Shown: positions 17,185 through 26,321, counted from the stretch's first letter. The stretch is DNA of 64,000 nt from Balneola sp. EhC07 (GCF_001650905.1 NZ_LXYG01000017.1:372001-436000); one strand, 5' to 3'. Program-made: numbers and translations. Notes: generated by a model not told the origin, from the letters alone.

Positions 17185-18240
17185 ATGAAAAAACTACAAC
17201 AAAACGCCATAGAATTACTAAAGCAACTGATATCCATTCAATCTTATAGTGGGGAGGAGGATAAAACTGCGGATATGATTGAAGAGTATTTAAAGGCGCA
17301 GGGTTTTGATGCTCAGAGAAAGAAGAACAATGTTTGGGCGTGGGCAGGAGAAAGAGATGCATCAAAGCCGACGATTCTTCTGAATTCTCATCACGATACA
17401 GTGAAAACTTCTTCCAAATGGAGTTACGATCCATTCAGCCCAACTATTGAAGAGGGAAAATTGATCGGGTTGGGAAGTAACGACGCCGGCGGTCCATTGA
17501 TTAGTTTGTTGCATACTTTTATTCATTTGGCAGGTACTGATCAAAACTACAATCTGGTTTTTCTAGCCTCTGCTGAAGAAGAAACTTCAGGCAAACAAGG
17601 CGTTCCAATTGTGTTAGAAGAATTGGGGAAGATCGATCTTGGAGTGGTGGGCGAACCGACATCTATGGACATGGCAATTGCTGAGCGAGGGTTGATCGTT
17701 CTGGATTGTGTAGCTCACGGGAAAAGCGGTCATGCTGCAAGAAGTGAAGGAGAAAACGCTCTTTATAAGGCGATGAAGGACATCGAGTGGTTCAGAAATT
17801 ATGAATTTGAAAAGAGATCGGAAGTACTAGGGAAAGTGAATATGACGGTGACACAGATCTCAGCCGGATCTCAGCACAATGTGGTGCCCGATGTATGTAA
17901 GTTCGTTGTTGATGTCCGCCCGAATGAGCATTACACTAACAAAGAAGTTGTTGAGCTCATTAAGGAAAATGTGAACTGTGAAGTAAATCCAAGATCGCTG
18001 AACCTAAACGCATCCGGTATTTCTGAGAATCATGCTGTGGTTATGAAAGGCAAAGTGCTTGGAATAAAAACCTATGGTTCGCAAACTATGTCGGATCAGG
18101 TTCACATGCCGTTTCCTTGTATTAAAATGGGACCGGGAGACACGCATCGCTCACATACCGCCGATGAATATATTTACCTGAGCGAGATCGAAGAAGGTAT
18201 CGAAACTTATATTGAGTTATTAAATAATTTGGAATTATAG
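17185..18240 (+). CDS. argE: N-acylornithine/N-acylcitrulline deacylase (M20 family)
   Basis: 351 aa from the ATG at 17185; a longer frame from GTG 17134 starts inside the heptamer array and is less likely. It is an M20 metallopeptidase: LNSHHDTV, GSNDAGGPL, and SAEEETSGKQG with the catalytic Glu. With an argF-prime pathway it should remove the acyl group from N-acylcitrulline rather than from N-acylornithine. Same strand as argB, 68 bp downstream, and 77 bp before argH. Confidence 0.88.
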   Translation: MKKLQQNAIELLKQLISIQSYSGEEDKTADMIEEYLKAQGFDAQRKKNNVWAWAGERDASKPTILLNSHHDTVKTSSKWSYDPFSPTIEEGKLIGLGSNDAGGPLISLLHTFIHLAGTDQNYNLVFLASAEEETSGKQGVPIVLEELGKIDLGVVGEPTSMDMAIAERGLIVLDCVAHGKSGHAARSEGENALYKAMKDIEWFRNYEFEKRSEVLGKVNMTVTQISAGSQHNVVPDVCKFVVDVRPNEHYTNKEVVELIKENVNCEVNPRSLNLNASGISENHAVVMKGKVLGIKTYGSQTMSDQVHMPFPCIKMGPGDTHRSHTADEYIYLSEIEEGIETYIELLNNLEL

Positions 18241-18251
18241 GAAAGGAAAAG

Positions 18252-18297
18252 TCCCCTCTTGAGAGGGGATTCAGGTGTGTGTGTAAATAGACACACT
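18252..18297. repeat. Two adjacent inverted repeats between argE and argH
   Basis: TCCCCTCTTGAGAGGGGA (18252-18269) is a perfect 18-bp palindrome. GTGTGTGTAAATAGACACAC (about 18277-18296) is a hairpin. They may modulate or partly terminate transcription into argH, or simply be an intergenic repeat. Confidence 0.7.
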
Positions 18298-18317
18298 CAG
18301 AAATAAAGGAAGTTATT

Positions 18318-19616
18318 ATGGCAAAAAAACTTTGGGAAAAGGGAATTAAAACGGATCAATTCATTGAAGAGTTTACCGTTGGGAAAGACCGTGAACTGGA
18401 TCTTGAACTGGCAAAACATGATGTGCGCGGAACCATTGCTCATATCACTATGCTGGAATCCGTAGGCTTATTGGAGAAATCTGAGCTAGAGATTCTGATC
18501 AGAGAACTGGAGAATATTCAGGAGCAGATCATTGCAAAAGGAAAGTTTCAGATCGAAGACGGGGTGGAAGATGTGCATTCCCAGATCGAATTGATGTTGA
18601 CCAAAGAACTGGGTGATGTAGGTAAAAAAATCCATTCCGGCCGATCCAGAAATGATCAGGTGTTAGTTGATATTCGTTTATTCCTGAGAGAACAATTAGA
18701 GGAAATACGATCACTCACCAATGACTTATTTTCTGCACTTATCGATAAGGCAGACATGCACAAAGATGTATTGATGCCGGGATATACACATACTCAGGCG
18801 GCAATGCCGAGTAGTTTCGGATTGTGGTTTTCCGCTTACGCAGAGAGTTTAGTTGATGACGTGGAGATATTGAATGGTGCATATAAAGTTGTGAACAGAA
18901 ATCCGTTGGGATCAGCGGCGGGTTATGGTTCCAGCTTTCCGCTTAATCGACAAATGACTTCTGACCTACTTGGATTTGAAAGTATGGTCTACAATTCAGT
19001 ATATGCCCAAATGGGAAGGGGAAAAACAGAACAGGTTGTTGCTTCAGTGCTGGCAAATCTGGCTTCAACCTTGAACAAGCTAGCCGCTGATGTGTGCCTG
19101 TACAACAGTCAGAATTTTCAATTCTTGAAATTACCTGATGAGCTTACAACGGGTTCCAGTATTATGCCCCACAAGAAAAATCCGGATGTATTTGAATTGC
19201 TTCGCGCTAAAACCAATGTGCTGATGGCGCTTCCAAATCAGATCATGATAACCTTAAGCAATCTCACTTCCGGGTATCACAGAGATTTTCAGCTGTTGAA
19301 GGAATTGTTATTCCCGGCCATCAAAGAAATGAAAAGCTGTCTGAAAATCGTTTCTTATTCTGTGTCAAAAATTGAACCGGTTAAGGACATTTTGGATGAT
19401 CCAAAATATAAACTCATCTTTTCTGTAGAGGCTGTTAATGAATTAGTGGTAAAAGGAATTCCTTTTCGCGAAGCCTATCAGCAAGTTGCAAAACAGATCG
19501 AAGACGAAAGTTTTGTACCTCCAAAAGAACTGAATCACACGCACGAAGGCAGTATCGGAAATTTGATGTTAGAGGAAATTCAGGAGAGGATGGAGAGGGT
19601 GTTGAATATCGAATAA
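18318..19616 (+). CDS. argH: Argininosuccinate lyase
   Basis: 432 aa, somewhat shorter than the usual 450-460. It cleaves argininosuccinate to arginine and fumarate, the last step of the pathway. The family signature GSSIMPHKKNPD is intact, as are VHSQIELMLTKELGD and HSGRSRNDQV. It starts ATGGCAAAAAAACTTTGGG after an AAGGAAG-like sequence. It is last in the arg operon, and a repeat-rich spacer follows. Confidence 0.94.
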   Translation: MAKKLWEKGIKTDQFIEEFTVGKDRELDLELAKHDVRGTIAHITMLESVGLLEKSELEILIRELENIQEQIIAKGKFQIEDGVEDVHSQIELMLTKELGDVGKKIHSGRSRNDQVLVDIRLFLREQLEEIRSLTNDLFSALIDKADMHKDVLMPGYTHTQAAMPSSFGLWFSAYAESLVDDVEILNGAYKVVNRNPLGSAAGYGSSFPLNRQMTSDLLGFESMVYNSVYAQMGRGKTEQVVASVLANLASTLNKLAADVCLYNSQNFQFLKLPDELTTGSSIMPHKKNPDVFELLRAKTNVLMALPNQIMITLSNLTSGYHRDFQLLKELLFPAIKEMKSCLKIVSYSVSKIEPVKDILDDPKYKLIFSVEAVNELVVKGIPFREAYQQVAKQIEDESFVPPKELNHTHEGSIGNLMLEEIQERMERVLNIE

Positions 19617-19819
19617 TGAATGTTCAATATTGATTGAAGGTAATGGTTTTTAAAAAAGTCATTCTGAGGGAACAAGGGAGGGTTAGCAATGGCTGGGAAT
19701 TGTTTTAACCACAGAGAACACAAAGGGTTTTTGGGATGGGACTTTAATAATGATTTCTTAGCTGGTTTAAGAGTCTCCCTACCTAATGTTAGGAAGAGAA
19801 CAAGGGTGGGGCAGGTAAT

Positions 19820-19970
19820 TGATGCAAAAGTTCTAAATCTCCTTTTGAAGGGAGACCGATCGAACACTTGTGTGAGATCAGAGGGATGTTGTGCAGCTTT
19901 CGAACTAGTAAACCGTACACATCCTCCGCCCGCCATTCGGCGGACACCTCCTTCAAAGGAGGATTTTTTC
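19820..19970. repeat. Family B composite repeat, copy B2
   Basis: Same core as B1 (CGATCGAACACTTGTGTGAG, then the palindrome CCTCCTTCAAAGGAGG), with a degenerated inner inverted repeat (CCGTACACATCC instead of CGCACAACATCC). Confidence 0.85.
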
Positions 19971-20160
19971 TATTCCAAGCTTCTGCTTAGAATCTCAATA
20001 TTAAAATTTTAAACCATGGACTTGGTCATTCTTGCGAAGGCAGGAATCCGGATCGTTATTAAGGCTATACCCTTTTATTCCAATCCAGATCTCGGGCATT
20101 CGCCGCGAGATGACCGTATCCTTTAATAATTTCTTATGGGTGAGATATATTCCGTGCACC

Positions 20161-20225
20161 AACTCTTCCAGAGTTGAATATGATTACGACTAATAAATTT
20201 GTACACATATAACTCTGGAAGAGTT
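20161..20225. repeat. Family A inverted repeat, copy A2
   Basis: Arms AACTCTTCCAGAGTT (20161-20175) and AACTCTGGAAGAGTT (20211-20225), starts 50 bp apart; interior differs from A1. Confidence 0.9.
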
Positions 20226-20309
20226 ATAGATCAGTTTTGCTCTCATTCCTTTCTGTACTTTTGTACCGACAAAAGTACCAAAAACTCCCGGCGGAGATGC
20301 TTCCGGGCA

Positions 20310-20390
20310 GATCATCTACGAACCTCTGAATAAAACCAAATGCTCGCTTTGCGAACAGGTTTTATTCGTTGAGGTTCTGTTATGATGATC
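20310..20390. repeat. Long nested hairpin, 81 bp
   Basis: GATCATC (20310) pairs with GATGATC (20384). GAACCTC-T-GAATAAAACC (20320-20337) pairs with GGTTTTATTC-GTT-GAGGTTC (20358-20377). TCGC-TTT-GCGA forms the tip. Could be a palindromic repeat or a structured RNA. Confidence 0.7.
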
Positions 20391-20486
20391 AGCTGTTCCT
20401 TCACCATCTCAATGCCGGATTTTTGAAAGAGCTACAAAACGAGAAAAAATGGAGTGTCATCAGATACTTCCGAAGGATTTGTAGGC

Positions 20487-20723
20487 TTAATCCGCTTGTT
20501 TAACTCTTATAGGGTGATTCACAAACTTCTTACCGTTCAGTTGTTTTATTGCTGTTTTAGCTTCTTCTGAGTTCGGCATTTCAACAAAACCAAAGCCCTT
20601 TGATTTTCGCGTGCTTTTATCCAGAACCAAGTCACAGCTTTCAACCACACCATATTTTTCGAAAAGTTCTTGGACTTCTTTTTCTGTAATGCTTCGTGTA
20701 AGGTTTCGGACTAGTATTTTCAT
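20487..20723 (-). CDS. RRM-domain RNA-binding protein
   Basis: 78 aa comprising a single RNA recognition motif. RNP2 is ILVRNL (residues 3-8) and RNP1 is KGFGFVEM (residues 42-49), followed by AIKQLNGKKF. Such small RRM proteins are common in Bacteroidota and cyanobacteria and bind single-stranded RNA; targets are unknown. Monocistronic, flanked by repeat-rich spacers. Its last codons fall a few bases after a repeat copy. Confidence 0.88.
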   Translation of the reverse strand: MKILVRNLTRSITEKEVQELFEKYGVVESCDLVLDKSTRKSKGFGFVEMPNSEEAKTAIKQLNGKKFVNHPIRVKQAD

Positions 20724-21040
20724 GAATATATGATATTAGAATTCTGCTCATCCACATAATAGCGGTAATGGTAAGCGCTCTGTAAAGGTCAGGCTTATTA
20801 TCGGGATTCCCTAACTTCAAAGGAGGATTTTCTCCTAGACGATTACACGCTCCTGTGCCAACTCTTCCAGAGTTGAATATGATAATTACTCATAAATTGG
20901 GGCATTTAAACTCTGGAAGAGTTAAAAGATCTGCTATTCCTTCACCATCTCGAAGCCGCATTTCTGAAAGAGTTATTTTTACCATTTCCGAATAATACAT
21001 GTAAGGAAGTAATCCCGTTGAAGAGGGCTACAAGTCTTTA
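20724..21040. repeat. Spacer with family A copy and B fragment
   Basis: Holds a B-end fragment (CTTCAAAGGAGGATTTTCTCC, about 20816-20836), family A copy A3 (20860-20923) and the repeat tail 20934-20978 also seen at 20391-20434. No gene. Confidence 0.6.
20860..20923. repeat. Family A inverted repeat, copy A3
   Basis: Arms AACTCTTCCAGAGTT (20860-20874) and AACTCTGGAAGAGTT (20909-20923), starts 49 bp apart. Confidence 0.9.
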
Positions 21041-21619
21041 TTACCAAACGAGAATACCGGTATCGATAATGCTTACAAGCCACCCGATCAAACCAATTGT
21101 AAAGATTATAGCTACAAGAGTATTCAGGAACTTGGTGTCTTTAAATACAGATATAGTAAAAAAAATCAGCCACACACTTAGTGTTCCAAATTGTCCAATA
21201 TCTAACGGGATACCGGTTTCGAAATGTTCCAGAACGCCATCCGCAGCGTCTACAAAAACATAAATAATCCCAAGGATAAAGAAGCGTTTTCTATTAGATG
21301 TGAAATGTTCCCGGAAGTCTACCACTTCTTCTCCCTGAACGGGAAACAAGAGTCCACTCATCAGATAAGTTACGATTGCATAAGCTAGCAGATTGATAAA
21401 ATGGAACATTCGGAAGTCTTCTATGGGAGAGAGCGCAAAGCTGCTTATCCAAATCAAAACTACTGCAAATAACATATTGAAAGTCCATAGTAAATGAACC
21501 CAATACACTTTTGATTGCTTTCGGGTATCCAGTATTAAAGATAATCCGCTCAATAAATGAACTACTGCCAATCCAAGAATGATGGAAATGAAAACAGATA
21601 TGTGCCCGAAAATTGTCAT
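21041..21619 (-). CDS. Hypothetical integral membrane protein, 192 aa
   Basis: Five or six predicted membrane helices. Examples are residues 3-25 (IFGHISVFISIILGLAVVHL), 41-62 (WVHLLWTFNMLFAVVLIWIS), 75-95, 113-128, 147-160 and 165-185. Charged loops face alternately. I do not recognise a family. ATG start. It is followed downstream by repeats and preceded by another minus-strand hypothetical gene, 116 bp away. Confidence 0.7.
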   Translation of the reverse strand: MTIFGHISVFISIILGLAVVHLLSGLSLILDTRKQSKVYWVHLLWTFNMLFAVVLIWISSFALSPIEDFRMFHFINLLAYAIVTYLMSGLLFPVQGEEVVDFREHFTSNRKRFFILGIIYVFVDAADGVLEHFETGIPLDIGQFGTLSVWLIFFTISVFKDTKFLNTLVAIIFTIGLIGWLVSIIDTGILVW

Positions 21620-21735
21620 ATGAAGTAGCTAGTTAAAGAAAGAAGCTAGTGATTCTACATAGAAATCAAAATAAGTTCGTCATCCTTACCTCGATTCAGG
21701 ATTTGTGGAAGTATCAATTTAGATTCAATTATTTA

Positions 21736-22200
21736 CTATAGATCTGAAGATTTTACTGCTTCTCCTTGTTCAACTACGGATGCGCCGCAACACTTCAATA
21801 ACCAACGCAAGCTATCAAAGCCGGAGATGGGAAATCCGACAACTAATATGTAAACATATAAGGTGTTTTCATCAGCAACCTGAGCAGACCACCAAAACCA
21901 ATCACGTCCTTCACCAAACCATCGAACATTCTGAATGCCATCAAGTAGTCTGTCATCATTGTTATCAGGCAATACATTGTTTGTAAACCAGGACTCCAGC
22001 ATCTCATAGCTTTCTGTTGTCAACCAGTCTTCCTTACCTTCGCAAACACTATTTACTGAAAGGATCACAGTAAGGGCTTCAATTGCTTTTTCCAGAACTT
22101 TGGATGCGTTGTTATTGCAACCAACTTCAACTCGCATTAAGGTAGTATCACTACTTTTATCACTCCCAAACAAGAGCCGTTTTAATTCATCATGTGCCAT
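21736..22200 (-). CDS. Hypothetical protein, 154 aa
   Basis: ATG at 22200 (MAHDELKRLLFG) is preferred; an in-frame ATG exists three codons upstream. Soluble, tryptophan-rich in the middle (VRWFGEGRDWFWWSAQVADE), with CC near the C-terminus. No family recognised. Same strand as its neighbours; operon membership unclear. Confidence 0.6.
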   Translation of the reverse strand: MAHDELKRLLFGSDKSSDTTLMRVEVGCNNNASKVLEKAIEALTVILSVNSVCEGKEDWLTTESYEMLESWFTNNVLPDNNDDRLLDGIQNVRWFGEGRDWFWWSAQVADENTLYVYILVVGFPISGFDSLRWLLKCCGASVVEQGEAVKSSDL

Positions 22201-22278
22201 TAGTATCAACTATAAAGTTTAATTTCCAGCCGTTCTAGAGAATACCATTCAGCTGTTTTTGTTATATGCGGAATAGAA

Positions 22279-22671
22279 TTAGTTCTTTTTTGCACGCGCC
22301 ATCCAAATGGCAATAAATGCCCATGCAATCTCTAATGCAGTAACAATTGGTTGACTGGGATCTTCAAAACCGAATCGTATAATTCCAAAAAGACGAGCCA
22401 CACCGGCTGTCAGAAATACAAAGAATAGCATCATTAATGCATAATGTACTCTGCTTTTATCTGCCGCAGACCACATTAAGAAAATAGCCATTCCTAATTC
22501 TAGTCCACCATAAAAAGCAGTTATTTCTACTAAAGTGTTTGGACTATAGTGCGTAAAGCCAACTAAGTCACCTAAAAGCTCAGGTGTAACCAGGAAAGCA
22601 AAAGCATAAACGGCAAGTATCAGCGCACTGATACGCACAAAAATGACAGATTTTTTTTCTAAGTTTTTCAT
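22279..22671 (-). CDS. DUF4345-like four-helix membrane protein
   Basis: 130 aa with four membrane helices. The fold pattern of DUF4345 is seen in SALILAVYAFAFLVTPE, ITAFYGGLELGMAIFLMW, MMLFFVFLTAGVARLFGI and the final EIAWAFIAIW. Function unknown. Lies 13 bp downstream of the antiporter gene on the same strand, so it is probably co-transcribed. Confidence 0.72.
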   Translation of the reverse strand: MKNLEKKSVIFVRISALILAVYAFAFLVTPELLGDLVGFTHYSPNTLVEITAFYGGLELGMAIFLMWSAADKSRVHYALMMLFFVFLTAGVARLFGIIRFGFEDPSQPIVTALEIAWAFIAIWMARAKKN

Positions 22672-22684
22672 AGAATGAAGAAAG

Positions 22685-24160
22685 TTAATTTTTAGAATGT
22701 AAAGATTTCTCTCCTTTTAAAATTCCTCTGATTTCAGTCATTAACTGTTTTTTAGCGAGTATCAAAAGTTTATCGTTAGATCTCATTTCAGTAGTACCCC
22801 TGGGGACGATGAATTTCCCTTCACGGTTTATGATCACGATCAATGCTTTGTCAGGGAAATTCAGATCAACTACACTTTTGCCAACTACAGGATCCTTGCT
22901 TTCGATCATGATTTCCTTTAGTGCACTTTTGGTATCAATGGAAGGTTCAAACTCGATCGGGAATTTTGTTTTTGGCGGAATGGGAGAATCAACTCGGAGG
23001 CGACGAGCAACCCATGGGATAGTCGGTCCCTGAATGATCACCGATGTTACAACTACAAAAAAGACAATACTGAAGATCATCTCCGCATTTTCTACTCCGG
23101 CAACCAATGGGAAGGTCGCCATAATAATAGGAACGGCGCCCCGGAGGCCTGTCCATGAAACCATTAGCTTACTTCGGGCATTGAATCTGGAAAACATCAA
23201 CGACATAAAAACGCTGATTGGTCGTGCGAGCAGGATCAAAACGAGTGCAATTAATAAACCCTGAATAGAAATGGCAATGATCTGTTTCGGAAATACTAGA
23301 AGCCCAAGACTCAGGAACATGGCAATTTGCATAAGCCAGCCCACACCATCAAAAAAGCTGATCAAACTGCGACGATGAATAAAATTTGAATTACCAAGCA
23401 CTAGACCGGCAAGGTAAACGGCCAGAAATCCACTGCCTCCTAAAAGATCCGTTGTAGCGTAGATCAATGGAACAAATGACAAAGTTAGTACAGGATACAG
23501 TCCATCATATTCCAAATTGATCCGGTTGGTAACCCATGTAATTGTTTTTCCGAACAAGTATCCTGCAGCCAATCCAATAGCTATCTGTCGCAGAAAAAGG
23601 AATACTAAAGATAATCCGCTAAACTCAGGCAATGTGAGTAGTTGGATGATGCCGATAGTTAGAAATATAGCTACGGGATCATTAGTGCCGGATTCGAATT
23701 CCATTAATTCCTTCAGACGATATTTAAATCCCATCGCTTTGGAACGGAGAACCGAAAATACAGCAGCGGCATCTGTTGATGATACAATGGCTCCTAATAA
23801 AATCCCTTCAAGCAAGCTAAAGCCAAGTAACCAATATGCGAACGCGCCTACAACAAGGGCACTTATTAAAACACCGAGGGTGGAAAGCGCAATGCCGGGA
23901 GAAATGATAGGACCTACTTTTTTCCATTGTGTATCAAGTCCACCGGAAAAAAGAATATAGATAAGCGCGATGATACCAAGTGATTGTGCCAGCTGATAGT
24001 CATCAAAATACACCCAGTTTAATCCATCAGAGCCGAAAATCATGCCTACACCCAAAAAAATAAGCAAAGCCGGAACGCCGTACCGACTTGCCAGCTTACT
24101 TGAAAAGATGCTGATCAAGAGCAAAGCTGCAGCTGTTAACATGTAGACGGATATGGTCAT
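22685..24160 (-). CDS. nhaP2: K+/H+ antiporter, CPA1 family (NhaP2/CvrA type) with RCK_C domain
   Basis: 491 aa with about 12 membrane helices in the first 390 residues, then a cytosolic TrkA-C/RCK_C-like domain (about 405-485, DLNFPDKALIVIINREGKFI). Exchanger motifs GAIVSSTDAAAVFSVLR and ESGTNDPVAIF carry the conserved ion-pathway acidic residues. Likely exports K+ (or Na+) for H+, relevant for a marine organism. An inverted repeat sits 31 bp before the start codon. Confidence 0.86.
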   Translation of the reverse strand: MTISVYMLTAAALLLISIFSSKLASRYGVPALLIFLGVGMIFGSDGLNWVYFDDYQLAQSLGIIALIYILFSGGLDTQWKKVGPIISPGIALSTLGVLISALVVGAFAYWLLGFSLLEGILLGAIVSSTDAAAVFSVLRSKAMGFKYRLKELMEFESGTNDPVAIFLTIGIIQLLTLPEFSGLSLVFLFLRQIAIGLAAGYLFGKTITWVTNRINLEYDGLYPVLTLSFVPLIYATTDLLGGSGFLAVYLAGLVLGNSNFIHRRSLISFFDGVGWLMQIAMFLSLGLLVFPKQIIAISIQGLLIALVLILLARPISVFMSLMFSRFNARSKLMVSWTGLRGAVPIIMATFPLVAGVENAEMIFSIVFFVVVTSVIIQGPTIPWVARRLRVDSPIPPKTKFPIEFEPSIDTKSALKEIMIESKDPVVGKSVVDLNFPDKALIVIINREGKFIVPRGTTEMRSNDKLLILAKKQLMTEIRGILKGEKSLHSKN

Positions 24161-24190
24161 AAACTTCTTTTAAGAATTGAAACAGATGTG

Positions 24191-24212
24191 TGCATTTTGA
24201 CCTCAAAATGCA
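24191..24212. promoter_or_regulatory. Inverted repeat upstream of the antiporter gene (possible operator)
   Basis: TGCATTTTGA-CC-TCAAAATGCA: perfect 10-bp arms with a 2-bp centre, 31-52 bp upstream of the antiporter start. The placement suits a dimeric repressor site or an mRNA hairpin; nothing further supports either. Confidence 0.4.
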
Positions 24213-24274
24213 TTTATGAAAGAACTTAAAATAGAGAAAAAAATGCTAGGGTATGGAATTGTGAAATTTTAGTC

Positions 24275-24704
24275 GGAGCGTGTTTCCCGACGAACCCATC
24301 CCTGTCCCTTCCCTTCTTCGAGGGAAGAGGACTTCGATAATAACTTCTTAACTGGTTTAAGAGTCTCTCTCCCTAAAGTTAGGGAGAGAACAAGAGTGGG
24401 TCAGTAGATTGATGCGAAAATTCTAAATCTCCCTTCGAAGGGAGACCGATCGAACACTTGTGTGAGATCAGAGGGATGTTGTACAGTTTACAAGCTCAGA
24501 AGCTGCACAACATCCTCCGTCCGCAGGCGGACACCTCCTTCAAAGGAGGATTTTCTCATAAATGAGTACATGTTCCGTGCACCAACTCTTCCAGAGTTGA
24601 ATAGGGTGATTACTCATAAATTGGGGCGTTTATAACTCTGGAAGAGTTAAAAGATCGATTTGGGTTTCCTCTTGTTCTGAAATCCCGTCAGGAATGCGGC
24701 TCTA
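24275..24704. repeat. Long family B copy B3 plus family A copy A4
   Basis: B extension 24275-24400 (GACGAACCCATCCCTGTCCC, then TCTCTCTCCCTAAAGTTAGG) leads to the B core 24409-24556. Family A copy A4 follows at 24584-24648 (arms start 50 bp apart). No gene in this 540-bp spacer. Confidence 0.85.
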
Positions 24705-25241
24705 TTATTTCACCCGATATCTCTTTTGTACAGTTCCGCTTTTTGAAGAAGATACATCCATCAACTCAAGTTGTTGCTCTTCCTTTCCATTACTAAATAA
24801 AGGAATTCCATTTCCAAGCAGAATTGGAATCACTGTAATAGTCATTTCGTTAATCAGATTTGCTTCAAGAAATTTTTGAATTGTAATTCCTCCGTCTATG
24901 TAAAGATGAGTTTTCCCTTCTTTAGTCAGTTTCCGGACAATATCTTTTGGCGCTCCGGATTCGAACCTCACTTTGCCCGATAAATGCTCAGGTGCGGTTA
25001 ATTTTTGGGTGGTCAGTACAATTACTTCGATTCCTTCGTAATACCAATCATCGAAAGTCAAAACTTTTTCATAGGAGTGTCGCCCCATCACAATTGCGTC
25101 TACTGTTGAAATGAACTCACTGTATACTAAACCAATTTTAGCAGCATCTTCATATTCTTTCCTCAGAAGCCATTTGATATCGCCATCCGGTTTTGCGATA
25201 AAACCATCGGCGCTGGTAGCAATATAAACGGAGCATTCCAT
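24705..25241 (-). CDS. Dihydrofolate reductase-like (RibD C-terminal) family protein
   Basis: 178 aa, DHFR/RibD-C fold as in YwjB/YyaP proteins. The start SVYIATSADGFIAKPDGDIKWL, AIVMGRHSYEKVL and HLYIDGGITIQKFL followed by IPILLGNGIPLF are typical. NADPH-dependent reductase of unknown substrate. Stands alone between a repeat spacer and the cassette-like array. Confidence 0.85.
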   Translation of the reverse strand: MECSVYIATSADGFIAKPDGDIKWLLRKEYEDAAKIGLVYSEFISTVDAIVMGRHSYEKVLTFDDWYYEGIEVIVLTTQKLTAPEHLSGKVRFESGAPKDIVRKLTKEGKTHLYIDGGITIQKFLEANLINEMTITVIPILLGNGIPLFSNGKEEQQLELMDVSSSKSGTVQKRYRVK

Positions 25242-25273
25242 ATGTGATCGGATTATTTAGAGAGTAAATGTAA

Positions 25274-25414
25274 TGTAATAATAGAATTTCAACCGATTTA
25301 ACTTAAAATCTCTCTTCTTAATGTTAGAGCTAGAATAGGAGTGGGTTAGATAGTTTAGAATCTCAATCTTTGACGTCATCCTAATAGAGTCCGTTAGAAA
25401 TGCTTGTTATGCCT
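25274..25414 (-). repeat. Degenerate attC-like site 4 (end of array)
   Basis: On the minus strand the clear half is ATTAGGCATAACAAGC then ATTTCTAACGGACTC, overlapping the stop of the 25413 gene. The other half is weak (CGGTTGAAATTCTATTATTAC, 25274-25296). Between them lies a decayed copy of the B extension (CCCACTCCTATTCTAGCTC, then AACATTAAGAAGAGAGA). Confidence 0.5.
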
Positions 25415-26321
25415 AATTTTTATTTCTTCTAAGATAATCAATAAGTTTTCTATCTAAGTTGGAACCTTGAGAATATTTTTCATCAAGTTTATTATTAAAG
25501 GCTTTGAGAAATAATGAATCATTACTTGGTTGAAAAAAATATTCCATCATTTCTTGACTAATATTATGATCATTGTAAACCAATTGATTTGTTACTGGAT
25601 CATAAGAATAGATGATGGTTACTTCATTCTCATCAAATAATGAGTAAGAATTGCCTTCAAATTCTATTCCTAAATCTTGGATTAAATCGTAGCGCAAATA
25701 AAGATCATAGGAATATTTAACAAAAATATCACCGCCATATTCTCGAATATTATTGGTTTCAATCTTTCCATTAATACCTGCATAATTAAAACTGTCATTT
25801 GAACTATCGATGAATTCTAATACTAAAGAAACCTTCCCTGATTCCACGCGAAATACTTTATTTGAAAACAACCAATGTCCAGACCCTCTTCCATAAAGAA
25901 ATTTATATCCAAATAATTTGTGTTGGTCTAAAGTGTTATAAATTCTGAGTTGTGGATACTCATTATGCAAGTATAAATATTCACCAAAAATGATTGATAG
26001 ATTATCATCAATAACATAAAAATTTGTTTCAGAATAATTAGTTCCAATGAATAATAGGTATTCAGACTCAATATCATTGTCTAGATTTATTTTAGTAAGA
26101 TTTAGAAGAGGTTCTTTTTCATCATACATATAAGATTTAGTTGAAACAGCTTCAGAAAAAAATAATTTTCCAAATTCTATAATAAGGCTCTTATCCGATG
26201 GCTGTTCTAACGCTTTTTTCAGCCACTCCTCAGGAACTTGCTCACCAATATTGATTTGAGCAAAAATATTTTGACCAATTAATACTAAGGCAAGTAATAA
26301 TAAGAAAGAAAGCTTATTCAT
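25413..26321 (-). CDS. Hypothetical secreted protein, 302 aa (cassette gene 4)
   Basis: ATG at 26321 (MNKLSFLLLLALVLIGQNIFAQ, a clear signal peptide); a longer frame reaches into the attC-like site and is rejected. The mature part is rich in Asp, Asn and Tyr, without cysteines or membrane spans. I recognise no family. It starts 9 bp after the GTTGTCTTGCC half-site and its stop overlaps the next half-site, as compact cassettes do. AT-rich compared with the arg operon. Confidence 0.68.
   Translation of the reverse strand: MNKLSFLLLLALVLIGQNIFAQINIGEQVPEEWLKKALEQPSDKSLIIEFGKLFFSEAVSTKSYMYDEKEPLLNLTKINLDNDIESEYLLFIGTNYSETNFYVIDDNLSIIFGEYLYLHNEYPQLRIYNTLDQHKLFGYKFLYGRGSGHWLFSNKVFRVESGKVSLVLEFIDSSNDSFNYAGINGKIETNNIREYGGDIFVKYSYDLYLRYDLIQDLGIEFEGNSYSLFDENEVTIIYSYDPVTNQLVYNDHNISQEMMEYFFQPSNDSLFLKAFNNKLDEKYSQGSNLDRKLIDYLRRNKN

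Larger units (their letters stand above)
19617..20486. repeat. Repeat-rich spacer downstream of argH
   Basis: About 870 bp with no credible gene. It includes family B copy B2 (19820-19970), a family D element (about 20085-20132), family A copy A2 (20161-20225), sequence near 20270 shared with 10756-10815 in reverse, and the large hairpin 20310-20390. The tail (20391-20434, beginning near GTTCCTTCACCATCTC) reappears at about 20934-20978. Confidence 0.65.

Noticed and set aside
19580-20012. 118-aa minus and 107-aa plus frames after argH
   Set aside because: Translations of family B repeat copies; no start context, no family.
22809-23960. Plus-strand frames over the antiporter gene
   Set aside because: Shadows of a well-supported minus-strand gene with clear family motifs.
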